Assembly: GCF_017744695.1 (NCBI RefSeq)
Contig: NZ_JAGIAS010000007.1
Location: forward strand, 310,001-374,000
Origin: Dyadobacter sp.
Lineage (GTDB): Bacteria; Bacteroidota; Bacteroidia; Cytophagales; Spirosomataceae
Direction of reading: 5' to 3'
DNA length: 64,000 nucleotides
Of this stretch, positions 17,022 to 26,720 are shown piece after piece. Under the pieces are notes generated by a model, which searched no databases, was not told the DNA's origin, and saw only the letters and a program-made list of their open reading frames with translations. Every line of letters begins with the position of its first letter. Position 1 is the stretch's first letter. A program made the position numbers and the translations under genes.

Positions 17022-17618
17022 CTAGTTTTTATCTACATACAACGACCCGTCCAGCGGCTTATTTTCCGCATTTTGCAAACGGAAGGCTTCCATTTTTTCA
17101 AGGAGCGTTGCAGGATCTTCTGCAACTACCAAAAGTGCGCGGTTATCGGGCCTCAAAAAGCCTTCATCCACCATTTTATCGAGTTGCAGAAGCAAAAGAT
17201 CGTAAAATCCGTTGACGTTCAAAAGTCCGACGGGACCGTGGAATATGCGAAGCTGCGCCCAGGTCAGGATCTCGAAGAGCTCGTCGAAAGTACCGTAGCC
17301 GCCGGGTAGTGCGATGACGCCGTCGGACATCGATACCATTTTGGCCTTGCGCTCGTGCATGGTGTCAACGAAATGCAGTTCGGACAAGGTCTTGTGCGCC
17401 ACTTCCAGCTTGGCCAGGAAATTCGGGATAATGCCCGTGACAAACCCGGCATTGTCCATTGCGCCGTCGGCCACGCGACCCATCAGGCCCATATTTCCGC
17501 CGCCATAAATGAGTTTAATGCTCCGCTTTGCCAATGCTACGCCCAGTTCGTAGGCGGCTTCGGCATATAGCGCTTTCTTTCCCGGATTTGAACCGCAGTA
17601 TACAACTATGGATTGCAT
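17022..17618 (-). CDS. LOG-family protein (TIGR00730, nucleotide 5'-monophosphate phosphoribohydrolase-like)
   Basis: A 198-residue Rossmann-like protein with both LOG signatures: YGGGNMGLMGRVADGA and PGGYGTFDELFE. Members cleave cytokinin riboside monophosphates or other nucleotide 5'-monophosphates into base and ribose 5-phosphate. Such genes are often annotated as lysine decarboxylase, which is wrong. Cytoplasmic. The gene lies 16 bp upstream of the OmpA gene in the same direction, so cotranscription is possible. Confidence 0.9.
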   Translation of the reverse strand: MQSIVVYCGSNPGKKALYAEAAYELGVALAKRSIKLIYGGGNMGLMGRVADGAMDNAGFVTGIIPNFLAKLEVAHKTLSELHFVDTMHERKAKMVSMSDGVIALPGGYGTFDELFEILTWAQLRIFHGPVGLLNVNGFYDLLLLQLDKMVDEGFLRPDNRALLVVAEDPATLLEKMEAFRLQNAENKPLDGSLYVDKN

Positions 17619-17661
17619 TGGATAAATGGATATGATGTTTTGAGGCGGGATATCCGGCAGG

Positions 17662-19044
17662 TTATGCCAAGATATCCGCAGCCAGTTTTTTCAGGTCAAT
17701 GTCACCGAATGTGCCGGAACTCATCAGCAGCAGGTTTGCATCCTTCCAGGTCAGCGATTTCAAAAATGCTTCCAGTTCGGCCGAATCGGTAAACACTTTC
17801 AGATCATCACGCTTGAATGCCGCTTTGATCTCTTCTTCCGACAGGCTTTCCAGGCGCTTGTGTTCCAATGTCAGCGGGTTGAAGTAGACCACCGCCACGT
17901 CGGCTGCTTTCAGTTTGCGGCGATATTGGGATAAAAAGCCCTTATTAAGGCTGCTGAATGTGTGAAGTTCCGCGCAGGCAACCAGTGTTCTGTTCGGAAA
18001 TTGCTCTTTCAGGGCGTTGGTGGTCGCTTCAACTTTGGAAGGTGCATGAGCGAAGTCCCGGTAAACATTCACCGACTCATTCGTTCCGAGTAGTTCCAGG
18101 CGTTTCGACGCGCCTTTGAATGTGCGGATCGCGTCGTAGAACTGCTCGTCGGTCACGCCCAGTCGTTCACAGACTTCGCGCGCGCCGCTGATATTTTTCA
18201 TATTGTGACTTCCGAAAACAAGTACCGGAACTTCACCCTGCTCTGCGGTGATCAATATTGTTTTATTGTCCTCGATCCGGTGCGGATGTACGGTGTAAGG
18301 CGTACTTGCCACGTCCGGGCGTTCTTTTCGTCCGATTACGTCAAGCATATCGTCCGTTTGATCGAAGATGATTGCGCCGGCTTTTGGTAGGGAATCCGCC
18401 AGTAATTCGAACTGCTTCACGTACGATTCCCAGGTTGGGAACACATTAAAATGATCCCAGGCAATGCCGCTGATCAATGCGATGTGCGGCTGATAGTGAA
18501 TGAATTTCGGCGTGGGATCGATGGGTGAAGTGAAGTACTCGTCGCCCTCAATCACGATCAGCGGAGCGTTTTCGGAAAGCTTCACCATATTATCGAAGCC
18601 TTCGATTTGCGCGCCGACCAGGTAATTGAAATTCCTTTTATTGTATTTCAAAACGTGGAGTACCATGGATGTAATGGTTGTTTTTCCATGGCTGCCCGCG
18701 ATCACGACGCGCTGTTTGTTCTGGCTTTGTTCAAAGATATATTCGGGATACGAATAAACTTTGATACCCAGCTCTTTCGCTCTCGCGAGCTCGGGATTAT
18801 CCTGCCTGGCATGCATTCCGAGAATCACGGCTTCCAGGTCGGTGGTGATTCTCTCCGGAAACCATCCCGTAACAGGCGGAAGCAAGTCATATTGTGCGAG
18901 GCGGCTGGACGATGGCTCATAGATTTCATCATCCGATCCCGTCACAATGAATCCCTTTAAATGTAGCTCGATGGCCAGATTGTGCATGACACTACCACCA
19001 ATCGAAATGAAATGTATTTTATGCAAAGATGAAGATTGACTCAT
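17662..19044 (-). CDS. mpl: UDP-N-acetylmuramate:L-alanyl-gamma-D-glutamyl-meso-DAP ligase
   Basis: A Mur-ligase-type enzyme that recycles peptidoglycan by joining the murein tripeptide to UDP-MurNAc. From the ATG at 19044 it is 460 residues (MSQSSSLHKIHFISIGG); an ATG at 19101 would add 19 atypical residues. The N-terminal nucleotide-binding segment, the ATP motif AGSHGKTTITSM, the DEYFTSPIDPTPKF segment and the C-terminal RDFAHAPSKVEAT region are typical of Mpl and not MurC. Confidence 0.9.
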   Translation of the reverse strand: MSQSSSLHKIHFISIGGSVMHNLAIELHLKGFIVTGSDDEIYEPSSSRLAQYDLLPPVTGWFPERITTDLEAVILGMHARQDNPELARAKELGIKVYSYPEYIFEQSQNKQRVVIAGSHGKTTITSMVLHVLKYNKRNFNYLVGAQIEGFDNMVKLSENAPLIVIEGDEYFTSPIDPTPKFIHYQPHIALISGIAWDHFNVFPTWESYVKQFELLADSLPKAGAIIFDQTDDMLDVIGRKERPDVASTPYTVHPHRIEDNKTILITAEQGEVPVLVFGSHNMKNISGAREVCERLGVTDEQFYDAIRTFKGASKRLELLGTNESVNVYRDFAHAPSKVEATTNALKEQFPNRTLVACAELHTFSSLNKGFLSQYRRKLKAADVAVVYFNPLTLEHKRLESLSEEEIKAAFKRDDLKVFTDSAELEAFLKSLTWKDANLLLMSSGTFGDIDLKKLAADILA

Positions 19045-19115
19045 TGACAATTCTAAAAACTGATTCCGTTCGAAAGTTAGCAAGAATTGGCCTTTGGGCA
19101 AATCCTGCCTGCCTC

Positions 19116-21377
19116 CTATTTCCCGGCGTCCTTCACGAACTTGACATTTTCCTGTGTACCGTTGCCACGCACAAGGCCGATGATGTAGGAGCCCGAAGCC
19201 AGGCCCCGGATATCGATCTCCCGGCGCGGTTTGTCCGAATTATAGACGACCTGCCCTGCCGCATTGATGATCCTGACCGTTTTGATATCCTCCCAACTGC
19301 CGGCAGCGATCATTACCTTTTCGCTCGCAGGGTTCGGGTAGATGCTAATGTCCGTTTTGAAGTTCAGGTTGACAATCTTGCTGTATGAGAAAGTCTGGTC
19401 GCGGTCGACCATTTTCAGACGGTACAGATTTTCGCCTGCAGCCGGGGTAAGATCACTGAAATTGTAGCGGGTAACAGCATTCAGTACGTCGCCTCCAGCG
19501 GGTAATGAGCCAATACGCACCCATTTTTTGCCATCGGTGCTCCTTTCCACATCGAATTTTTCGCTGTTCATCTCTTCGGACGTCGACCAGGCAAGTTGCG
19601 CCTGCTGGCCTTCCTTCGCCGCAGTGAAGTTGATCAGCTTCACCGGCAATGCGCGGGTAACCGGAACGACTTTTGCCGCGGATTTGGCAACACACCCGCT
19701 GCGTGTCGACTTGGCGCTATAATTGTAATCGCCCGGCGAGTTAGGAGCAGTGATGGTAATAGAGTTGCCCATCCGGTTGGAGGCACCCTCACCGCTCCAT
19801 ATGTAGTTGGCGGTGTTACATTCAGGGCCCTGGCAATTGACGCTGAGCGTTACCGACGTTCCGACCACCGGCTTGGTCGGAGAAGAGCTCACATTCACAG
19901 AGTAGGAGCATGGCAGGTAGTTGCCGCTGTCCCAGATGTTTTCCCAGTAGCCGGTATCCGTCATTCTGATGGATTTCGGTTGAAGATCACTCTGTCCGAA
20001 ATCCTGTCCTCCGATCTGGTTCCAGGTGTCGAAAAGGAAATTCCCGGTGAATACATTCGGGAAAATATTGACTGTCACGGCCTCCGCACGCGCGGGTGGC
20101 TGGTACGAGGGTGTCAGATATTGTTCACGGCACAATGCAAGCGTGGGGGCAAGTTGCGCCATCTCAATATCATTAAAATGCATCGCAATATGCACGTAGT
20201 TCGCACCATGCTTGTAGGCGCGTGGGAACCACTCATAGGGAATACCACCATTGATTCCCGAACCGCCGTCGGGCTGGCCGAGATCGGTCGGATCGAATTC
20301 GAGGCCTGCAATTTTATTGGGGTAGGTGCCTTTGATGACGTCGATCCCCATTATTTTTCTCCACAGGTCCCATTGATGGCTGCCGTCGGTATGGTAAATG
20401 CCGTCTGAAAGCTCCAATGCAAGAAGGAGCGTGCTGCTGTGCAAATGCCAGTTGTTTCCCTGCACCGAGCCGAAGTCGGATATGAAGTGCAATACTTTAA
20501 TAGAAGAATTACGGTTTTTGACGGTTTCGTAAAAACCTTTGAAAAGCTTCAACAAACCCCATCCCGCAAAGCGATGCAGGTCGCGGCCCATTTCCGAATT
20601 GTAATTTCCGTCGGTTGGCTGGGGTGCAGTGGCAATGGGATAGGAGCTTCGGCCCCAGGTAGCGTTGGTTTGGCCCGGAAACCTGATCGGAAGGAACTTG
20701 GTGCGCCAGGCCTGTAATGCTTTGGCTTCAAACATCCCGGCGTAGTTGACCGAGTTGACGACTTTGTTGGGCATATAAAATTCTTCGGATCCATTGTTAC
20801 CCATTGCTACATACAGGATCCTGGACGAATAACCTTGTACCTGGGCGAGCGCATCGTCTACAAAAGCCAGGAAGCGGCCGGTAGCATATTCGGAGAAAAC
20901 GGATGGTACCGTATGGGAAATGGCCTCGCGCATGAGCGAGCCGTTGGAAAGTTGCGCAACGTCGACGGTCGAAAGAAAGTTGTCGTTCCAATACCCGGGC
21001 CGGAGATAGGAAAAGTGAAGGGCTACCTTCATGTTCGGATTAATGTCCAGAATGGCTTTAACGGCCTGGGCCATCTTGGCGCGTTGGTAATTGCCCAGGG
21101 TGGGTTCATAATGCTCCCATTGTATATGCAGCCTGATTGCCGTCGGACTTGCGTCCTTTCCGTTGTACTTGAGGTTCGCGAATTTCAGGATGTATTGCCA
21201 TTGTTCGGTATTGATCCCGTTGGGTGCCGTTCGGTCGAACCCGTAACCGGTGGTGTTGAGGATCAGCTCTCTTTGCGCCAGAAGTGCGGTGGGTCGGCTG
21301 AACAGCAATGCAAGGAAAAGTGCGATGGTTAATAAACGTGAGTTGTTGGGCGGCGGCGTCAGACGTATGAAGCGCAT
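19116..21377 (-). CDS. T9SS-secreted protein with glycosidase-like TIM barrel
   Basis: A 753-residue secreted protein. After the signal peptide (ends LLAQ) comes a large domain (about 35-470) with sequences such as IRLHIQWEHYEP, MKVALHFSYLRPGYW and YVAMGNNGSEEFY, suggesting a (beta/alpha)8 glycoside-hydrolase-like fold; WEHYEP and GNNGSEE are candidate active-site strands. An Ig/PKD-like region (about 490-575), a fibronectin-like region (about 580-665), and a C-terminal type A T9SS sorting domain (ISIYPNPASEKVMI, ending VKFVKDAGK) follow. The substrate is unknown. Confidence 0.78.
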   Translation of the reverse strand: MRFIRLTPPPNNSRLLTIALFLALLFSRPTALLAQRELILNTTGYGFDRTAPNGINTEQWQYILKFANLKYNGKDASPTAIRLHIQWEHYEPTLGNYQRAKMAQAVKAILDINPNMKVALHFSYLRPGYWNDNFLSTVDVAQLSNGSLMREAISHTVPSVFSEYATGRFLAFVDDALAQVQGYSSRILYVAMGNNGSEEFYMPNKVVNSVNYAGMFEAKALQAWRTKFLPIRFPGQTNATWGRSSYPIATAPQPTDGNYNSEMGRDLHRFAGWGLLKLFKGFYETVKNRNSSIKVLHFISDFGSVQGNNWHLHSSTLLLALELSDGIYHTDGSHQWDLWRKIMGIDVIKGTYPNKIAGLEFDPTDLGQPDGGSGINGGIPYEWFPRAYKHGANYVHIAMHFNDIEMAQLAPTLALCREQYLTPSYQPPARAEAVTVNIFPNVFTGNFLFDTWNQIGGQDFGQSDLQPKSIRMTDTGYWENIWDSGNYLPCSYSVNVSSSPTKPVVGTSVTLSVNCQGPECNTANYIWSGEGASNRMGNSITITAPNSPGDYNYSAKSTRSGCVAKSAAKVVPVTRALPVKLINFTAAKEGQQAQLAWSTSEEMNSEKFDVERSTDGKKWVRIGSLPAGGDVLNAVTRYNFSDLTPAAGENLYRLKMVDRDQTFSYSKIVNLNFKTDISIYPNPASEKVMIAAGSWEDIKTVRIINAAGQVVYNSDKPRREIDIRGLASGSYIIGLVRGNGTQENVKFVKDAGK

Positions 21378-21745
21378 AAAAATTTTAGTTCAGTAGGCGA
21401 TTACAGCTTTTTTGATTCGTTGAGACAGATTTAATTTTCTCTATAAGTGATATAGAAGTTTATGGAGTTACACACGGCTGCCAATTTGTGGCGGTCATTT
21501 GCAAAACCCTGTTGAGAATCAGGATGGAAATAGAAGAGGAATTTTAGTTTTTAAGCCAGATAGGCTAGTTGTTCAATATTTTATTTGTGATGATAACTTG
21601 ATAAAGGATGGTATGAATAGGATAGAAAGGTAGAATATTAAAACTAGATTTCAAGAGAAATAGGAAATAAATTCTACAAGCGGTCACAAAAAAAGTGCTC
21701 ACCTGTGTAGGCAAGCACTTATTAAACGGTAGATCCGGGTGGTAA
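21378..21745. other. AT-rich intergenic region between a T9SS protein gene and ettA
   Basis: About 368 bp of AT-rich sequence upstream of the secreted protein gene and downstream of ettA. Only the ettA terminator (21686-21720) is recognisable; small open frames here have no family features. Confidence 0.6.
21686..21720 (-). terminator. Rho-independent terminator of ettA
   Basis: On the minus strand AAGTGCT (21720-21714) pairs with AGCACTT (21699-21693) and is followed by a run of T, 26 bp after the ettA stop. Confidence 0.8.
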
Positions 21746-23413
21746 CTACGCCAGTTTCTTGTATTTGATCCGGGTCGGTGTAGCGTCCGTACCGAGCCTT
21801 TTGCGGCGGTTTTCCTCGTATTCGGAGAAGTTACCTTCAAACCAGTAAACCTGAGAGTCGCCTTCGAAAGCCAGAATGTGGGTTGCGACGCGGTCGAGGA
21901 ACCAGCGGTCGTGGGAGATGATTACCGCACAACCGGCGAAGTTTTCAAGACCTTCCTCCAATGCGCGGAGCGTGTTGACGTCCAAGTCGTTGGTCGGCTC
22001 ATCGAGCAGGAGCAGGTTACCGCCCTCTTTCAATGTCATGGCAAGGTGCACGCGGTTACGCTCACCGCCGGAAAGCGTTCCTACTTTCTTCTCCTGGTCG
22101 CCGCCGCCGAAATTAAACCGGCTCACGTACGCACGCGCATTCGATTGCTTGCCCCCGAGCATGATCCAGTCGTTGCCGTCGGATACGCTCTGGTATACCG
22201 TCTTGTTCGGATCGAGGTTGTCGTGTTCCTGGTCTACATAGGCGAGTTGCACGGTCTCACCTACTTCGAAATGGCCTGTGAGTGGTTTCAACTGGCCGGT
22301 AATAAGTTTGAACAACGTGGTTTTACCCGCGCCGTTTGGCCCGATAATACCCACAATACCATTCGGCGGCAATGCGAAGCTGAGGTTTTCGTAAAGCAGT
22401 CTGTCGCCGAAGCCCATCGATACATTGTGTGCTTCGATAACCTTGTTCCCAAGCCTTGGCCCGGAAGGAATGAAGATCTCCAATTTTTCTTCCTTCTCTT
22501 TGCCTTCCTCGCTGAGCAATCGCTCGTAAGCGCCCAGCCTTGCCTTGGATTTGGCCTGGCGTGCTTTGGGCGCCAAACGCACCCATTCCAGCTCGCGCTG
22601 CAATGTTTTCTGACGTTTCGATTCGGTTTTTTCTTCTTTTTTCAAACGTTCCTGCTTTTGTTCCAGCCAGGAAGTATAGTTGCCTTTCCACGGAATACCT
22701 TCGCCACGGTCGAGTTCGAGGATCCAGCCGGCTACATTGTCGAGGAAGTAACGGTCGTGGGTTACGGCGATAACCGTTCCTTTATATTGTCTCAAATGCT
22801 CTTCGAGCCATAGTACCGACTCGGCATCGAGGTGGTTGGTAGGTTCATCCAATAAAAGTACATCCGGCTGGCGCAACAGGAGGCGGCACAACGCAACCCG
22901 GCGCTTTTCTCCACCCGAAAGTGTCGATATCAATGCATCCGATGGCGGACAACGGAGGGCATCCATCGCGATTTCGAGGCGGTTGTCGAGATTCCACGCA
23001 TCGGATGCGTCGAGTTTTTCCTGCACTTCGCCTTGTCTTTCCAGCAATTTGTCGAAATCTGCGTCTTCTGCACCAAAGGCTTCATTGATCTCGTCGAATT
23101 CTTTCAATAGATTTACAATTTCTTGTACACCTTCTTCTACAACTTCGCGAACGGTCTTGTTCGGATCGAGTTTCGGTTCCTGTTCGAGCATGCCGACGGA
23201 GTAGCCCGGAGAGAAAACTACCTCACCCTGAATGTCTTTGTCGATGCCGGCGATGACGCGGAGGAGTGTCGATTTACCGGAGCCGTTCAGACCGAGGACG
23301 CCAATTTTGGCGCCGTAGAAAAAGGATAAATAAATGTTTTTAATAATATGTCTGTTGGGAGGAATGATTTTGTTAACCCCCGACATTGAGAAAATAATGG
23401 TTTCGTTACTCAT
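21746..23413 (-). CDS. ettA: Energy-dependent translational throttle protein EttA (ABC-F)
   Basis: A 555-residue soluble ABC-F ATPase with two ABC domains and no membrane segment. Walker A motifs are GLNGSGKSTLL and GPNGAGKTTLF; signature motifs are TLSGGEKRRVALC and TLSGGERNRVHLA; Walker B segments are LLLDEPTNHLD and LLLDEPTNDLD. A charged linker (KQERLKKEEKTESKRQ) joins the domains. EttA binds the ribosomal E site and gates the first elongation steps according to ATP/ADP. The length and N-terminus fit EttA better than antibiotic-resistance ABC-F proteins. Confidence 0.93.
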   Translation of the reverse strand: MSNETIIFSMSGVNKIIPPNRHIIKNIYLSFFYGAKIGVLGLNGSGKSTLLRVIAGIDKDIQGEVVFSPGYSVGMLEQEPKLDPNKTVREVVEEGVQEIVNLLKEFDEINEAFGAEDADFDKLLERQGEVQEKLDASDAWNLDNRLEIAMDALRCPPSDALISTLSGGEKRRVALCRLLLRQPDVLLLDEPTNHLDAESVLWLEEHLRQYKGTVIAVTHDRYFLDNVAGWILELDRGEGIPWKGNYTSWLEQKQERLKKEEKTESKRQKTLQRELEWVRLAPKARQAKSKARLGAYERLLSEEGKEKEEKLEIFIPSGPRLGNKVIEAHNVSMGFGDRLLYENLSFALPPNGIVGIIGPNGAGKTTLFKLITGQLKPLTGHFEVGETVQLAYVDQEHDNLDPNKTVYQSVSDGNDWIMLGGKQSNARAYVSRFNFGGGDQEKKVGTLSGGERNRVHLAMTLKEGGNLLLLDEPTNDLDVNTLRALEEGLENFAGCAVIISHDRWFLDRVATHILAFEGDSQVYWFEGNFSEYEENRRKRLGTDATPTRIKYKKLA

Positions 23414-23485
23414 TTTTTGTTTAATTTGTGCGTAACAAATATCGTTATATATCCCTACACTTAGCAGATAAAAAAAATTGAAAGA

Positions 23486-24766
23486 ATGGAAAATGCCACA
23501 TTGAATGATGAATACGGCTACGTTAAGGACAGCAAAGTATTTTTAAAGGGGTATCTGGATTTCCCCGACCGGCAAATTGGAGAAGTAAAAAGGACTGAGC
23601 AGGAAGCGATTGACTATTTCAAGAATCGTTTTAACATTGTCCTGAACAAAGTAGAGCAGCTGGAACGCGAAATTGATGAAGCACTTAATAAGGGCTCCTA
23701 TCTTACCAAGCTGATCCAGTTACAGCGCAAGTTGAAAAGTTTTGATGCATTAGGCGATTTTGTGCCTTTGTTGAGAAGGCTGGAAGAGAAAGAAGAGTAC
23801 CTCAAAGGGCTTATTGAGGTTAACCAGCTCAAAAACCTGGAAATCAAACGTGCGTTGATCGAGGACGTGAAAGTTGCCGCTGCTGTTACCGATTATGCCA
23901 CAGCGACGGACCAGATTCAGGAGATCAAAGCCAAATGGATCCGTACCGGGCCGGTCGACAAGGAATATCAGGATGAAATCGAAACCACATTCCAGCAAAT
24001 TCTGGATGATTTCTTCCAACGCCGCCGCGATTATTTCGACGAGCAGAATAAACTCAACCAGCACCGTATCGAAGAGTACGAAAAGCTGATCAAAATCACC
24101 AAAACGCTTAGCTACGCCAAAGATCTCGACGAAGCATATGCGAAAGCGAGAGATGTCCGCAATGCCTGGAACAATATCGGAGAGGTTCCGCCGAAGCGCT
24201 TTTTTAAAGTCAACAAGGCATATCGCCACTTCCTGAAACTGTTCTACGACAAGTATAATGCAGCGAAAGGTATCGAACCAAAAGTGCGTGTAGACCCGCG
24301 TATTGTCGAGCAGCAAAAATTGCTTGCACAGGCTGAAACGCTTCTGAGATCGCCTGACATCATTGAGGCCTCGCAGGAAGCAAAAGTCCTGCTTAGCAAA
24401 TGGAAGGAGATCAAAATTCCATTCAAACTGGCAGACAAGGAATTGGCCGAAAGATTCCGGATGGTGTGCGACAAGATATTTGAGCTAAGCTACCTGGCGC
24501 GTGTGATCAGCCGCAAATACCCGGCATTCGACCTCAAAAGTCCGGAAGAGCAGCTCCGTACCAAATACCGCGAGCTCGAATGGCTTACCAAACGGGAGAA
24601 AAGCGACCTCGAATTCGCGCAACTGGAATTTGACCGCACCGCTACCGGTGATCCTGAACAGGACAAGCAGGCAGTGGGCCGTATCAACATCCAGAAACGC
24701 AAGGTTCAGATGAAGGAGCGTATCCTCATCGAGTTCGAAAGAAAATTGAAAGCAATTACAGGGTGA
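23486..24766 (+). CDS. DUF349 domain-containing coiled-coil protein
   Basis: A 426-residue, highly charged and helical protein with repeated DUF349 units, recognisable by the spaced Trp and following Gly/Pro: KAKWIRTGPVDKEY, RNAWNNIGEVPPKRFF and SKWKEIKIPFKLADKE. Long helices such as RRDYFDEQNKLNQHRIEEYE suggest coiled coil. No signal peptide. Function is not established in the family; it is conserved in Bacteroidota. It is divergent from ettA with a 72-bp gap. Confidence 0.85.
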   Translation: MENATLNDEYGYVKDSKVFLKGYLDFPDRQIGEVKRTEQEAIDYFKNRFNIVLNKVEQLEREIDEALNKGSYLTKLIQLQRKLKSFDALGDFVPLLRRLEEKEEYLKGLIEVNQLKNLEIKRALIEDVKVAAAVTDYATATDQIQEIKAKWIRTGPVDKEYQDEIETTFQQILDDFFQRRRDYFDEQNKLNQHRIEEYEKLIKITKTLSYAKDLDEAYAKARDVRNAWNNIGEVPPKRFFKVNKAYRHFLKLFYDKYNAAKGIEPKVRVDPRIVEQQKLLAQAETLLRSPDIIEASQEAKVLLSKWKEIKIPFKLADKELAERFRMVCDKIFELSYLARVISRKYPAFDLKSPEEQLRTKYRELEWLTKREKSDLEFAQLEFDRTATGDPEQDKQAVGRINIQKRKVQMKERILIEFERKLKAITG

Positions 24767-24804
24767 CGCTCACCGGCGAATGCCTTACTGGTTGATCCTG
24801 CGGG

Positions 24805-25827
24805 TTAATGCCGCATAGACGACTTGTTAATAACCAAATTAGATTGCAATACCCTGGTCTCGAATTCGGCCGGGGTATTTTTGCTTTCAATAAGGTCCAA
24901 AAGCAGGGATGTGGCCTGTTGGCCCATTTCGAACGACGGCTGTGTGACCGAGCTTACCGGCGGATCGAGGAGCGACGACATGGCAATGTCGCAAAAACCT
25001 ACTACCGCCACGTCATCGGGCATTTTGTAGCCGAGTTGCCGCAATGCCCAGTGAATCCCCATCGTAATGCGGTCGCTTGCCCCGAAAATAGCGTCGGGAC
25101 GCTCGCGGAGGGCCATTAACTGATAGGTGCGCTCGGTACCGCCCGCCTGGGTGATTTCGCTGTGAAGCACCCATTCTTCCTGAAATTCGATCCCGTATTT
25201 CCGCAATGCATCCTTATAACCTTCCAAACGAAAGCGAGTGATGGACACGGGTTTCGGGCCGGCAATGTGCGCAATGCGCCTGCAACCCCGCTTGATCAAA
25301 TGCTCGGTTGCGTCGAATGCGCCCTTGTAGTCGTCCACGCGCACTTTATGCGTGTGCATAGCGTCGCTCACGCGATCGAAAAACACGACCGGAATGCCCT
25401 GTTCCTGCAAGGATGCAAAATGGTCGATATTCTCCGACTGGCTCGAAATCGCTACCACGAGGCCATCCACCCGCCGCGATGCGATATGGCGCGTTGCCGA
25501 GCGCTCCCTTTCGAGCAGCTCGTGGCTCTGGTAAATCATCGTGTGATAGCCACGGCTGTATGCGATATCTTCCACGCCTCCGATCGCGGATGAGTAAAAG
25601 CGGTTGGCAATATCCGGTACGATCACGCCGATCGTCTGCGTGCGGTTTTTAAGCAGGCTGATCGCGATCGGATTGGGATAATAGTTGAGCTGTTCGGCCA
25701 GATCGATCACCTTTTGCTTGGTTTCTTCACTGATCTCACTGCTGTCGCGCAATGCCCGCGACACGGTCGATTTGGAAATGCCGAGTTGTCTTGCAATCTC
25801 TTTGATGGTGATAGAAACCTTTTTCAT
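24805..25827 (-). CDS. LacI-family transcriptional regulator
   Basis: From the ATG at 25827 the protein has 340 residues: an N-terminal helix-turn-helix (TIKEIARQLGISKSTVSRALR, hinge YYPNPIAISLL) and a periplasmic-binding-protein-like sugar-sensing domain (TIGVIVPDIANRF onward; effector region near VVGFCDIAMSSLLDPPVSS). An ATG at 25917 would add 30 hydrophobic residues before the HTH and is unlikely. Position beside the hexuronate genes suggests it controls them (inference). A palindrome just upstream may be its own operator. Confidence 0.92.
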   Translation of the reverse strand: MKKVSITIKEIARQLGISKSTVSRALRDSSEISEETKQKVIDLAEQLNYYPNPIAISLLKNRTQTIGVIVPDIANRFYSSAIGGVEDIAYSRGYHTMIYQSHELLERERSATRHIASRRVDGLVVAISSQSENIDHFASLQEQGIPVVFFDRVSDAMHTHKVRVDDYKGAFDATEHLIKRGCRRIAHIAGPKPVSITRFRLEGYKDALRKYGIEFQEEWVLHSEITQAGGTERTYQLMALRERPDAIFGASDRITMGIHWALRQLGYKMPDDVAVVGFCDIAMSSLLDPPVSSVTQPSFEMGQQATSLLLDLIESKNTPAEFETRVLQSNLVINKSSMRH

Positions 25828-25941
25828 AGGGCTGTATTGAAATAGTACAATCTTGCTAAAAAGCATTAAAAATACCGTGGCGGTCAATGTTGCATAAAGC
25901 CCCCGGAGTTCGCACAAAGTTCCGGGAAAAATTGCGGGAAT

Positions 25942-25963
25942 GGGAACGGTTCCGGGAACGGTT
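25942..25963. promoter_or_regulatory. Candidate LacI-type operator
   Basis: GGAAC-G-GTTCC (25943-25953) is an 11-bp inverted repeat, and GGGAACGGTT occurs twice in tandem (25942-25951 and 25954-25963), 115-136 bp upstream of the lacI start and divergent from the sigma factor. Such symmetric sites with a central CG are typical of LacI proteins. Confidence 0.45.
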
Positions 25964-26108
25964 GCGTAAATTTATTGCTTTTTTTCAAGATTTATTTTTG
26001 TGTATCAGCGAATCAGTATTTAAACTAGGTAAATCATCGACGAAGACAAGGGGCTAAATACCACTACAATTCCAGGAAATTTTCTATAATTAACCTAGCT
26101 CAGCTAAC

Positions 26109-26720
26109 ATGGAGACAAACTCATTTGCCAGTACATTACCATCAGCCTGTTCTCAGAAAAGTATACTGGAAACCCTGTTTGGCAGAGTGGTGACTTACGG
26201 TGATTATAATGCCTTCCGCGAGTTGTTCACACGTCATTACCGGTCGCTTTGTAACTATGCCATGCGCGTGGTGGTGACGCGGGAAATCGCGGAGGAAGTG
26301 GTATCCGATGTATTCGTGAAACTTTGGAAAAATCGCGAGCAGATTGAAGTGCATACTTCTTTTCAGGCTTACATTTACAGAGCTGTGCGCAACCAGGCGC
26401 TGGATTACCTGAAACTGCGTATCCATCGTCAGAATGAGCGGGATTCGCTGGAATCGGTGCAGTGGAATATGAACCACGCCGACCATTTTTCGCCCGCCGA
26501 AGAGCTGTCGTACAACGAATTTTACGAGCATATAGAAGATTGCATTCAGGCATTACCGCGCCAGTGCCAGCTCATTTTCCGCCTCAGCCGCGAAGAAGGC
26601 CTCCGCTACCGCGACATCGCGGAGCGTCTGGAAATCTCCGTCAAAACAGTGGAAACCCAAATGAGCCGGGCATTAAAAGTCCTGCGCGAGCGCGTGCCGG
26701 AGCATCGGTTGGTAGCGTAG
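26109..26720 (+). CDS. RNA polymerase ECF sigma factor, Bacteroidota expansion type
   Basis: A 203-residue ECF sigma factor. Region 2 includes FRELFTRHYRSLCNYAMRVV and EEVVSDVFVKLWKNR; region 4 includes LPRQCQLIFRLSREEGLRYRDIAERLEISVKTVETQMSRAL. It resembles the sigma-70 expansion family 1 that usually sits next to a FecR-type anti-sigma gene and a SusC/SusD pair, but none of these follow. Instead a large inverted-repeat element and uxuA come next, so it is an orphan whose target is unclear. Confidence 0.92.
   Translation: METNSFASTLPSACSQKSILETLFGRVVTYGDYNAFRELFTRHYRSLCNYAMRVVVTREIAEEVVSDVFVKLWKNREQIEVHTSFQAYIYRAVRNQALDYLKLRIHRQNERDSLESVQWNMNHADHFSPAEELSYNEFYEHIEDCIQALPRQCQLIFRLSREEGLRYRDIAERLEISVKTVETQMSRALKVLRERVPEHRLVA

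Noticed and set aside
21565..21840. Small minus-strand open frame in the ettA 3' region
   Set aside because: Runs across the ettA end and its terminator in another frame, AT-rich, no features.
21878..22813. Plus-strand open frame of 311 codons opposite ettA
   Set aside because: Entirely antisense to clear ABC-F domains and without recognisable motifs.
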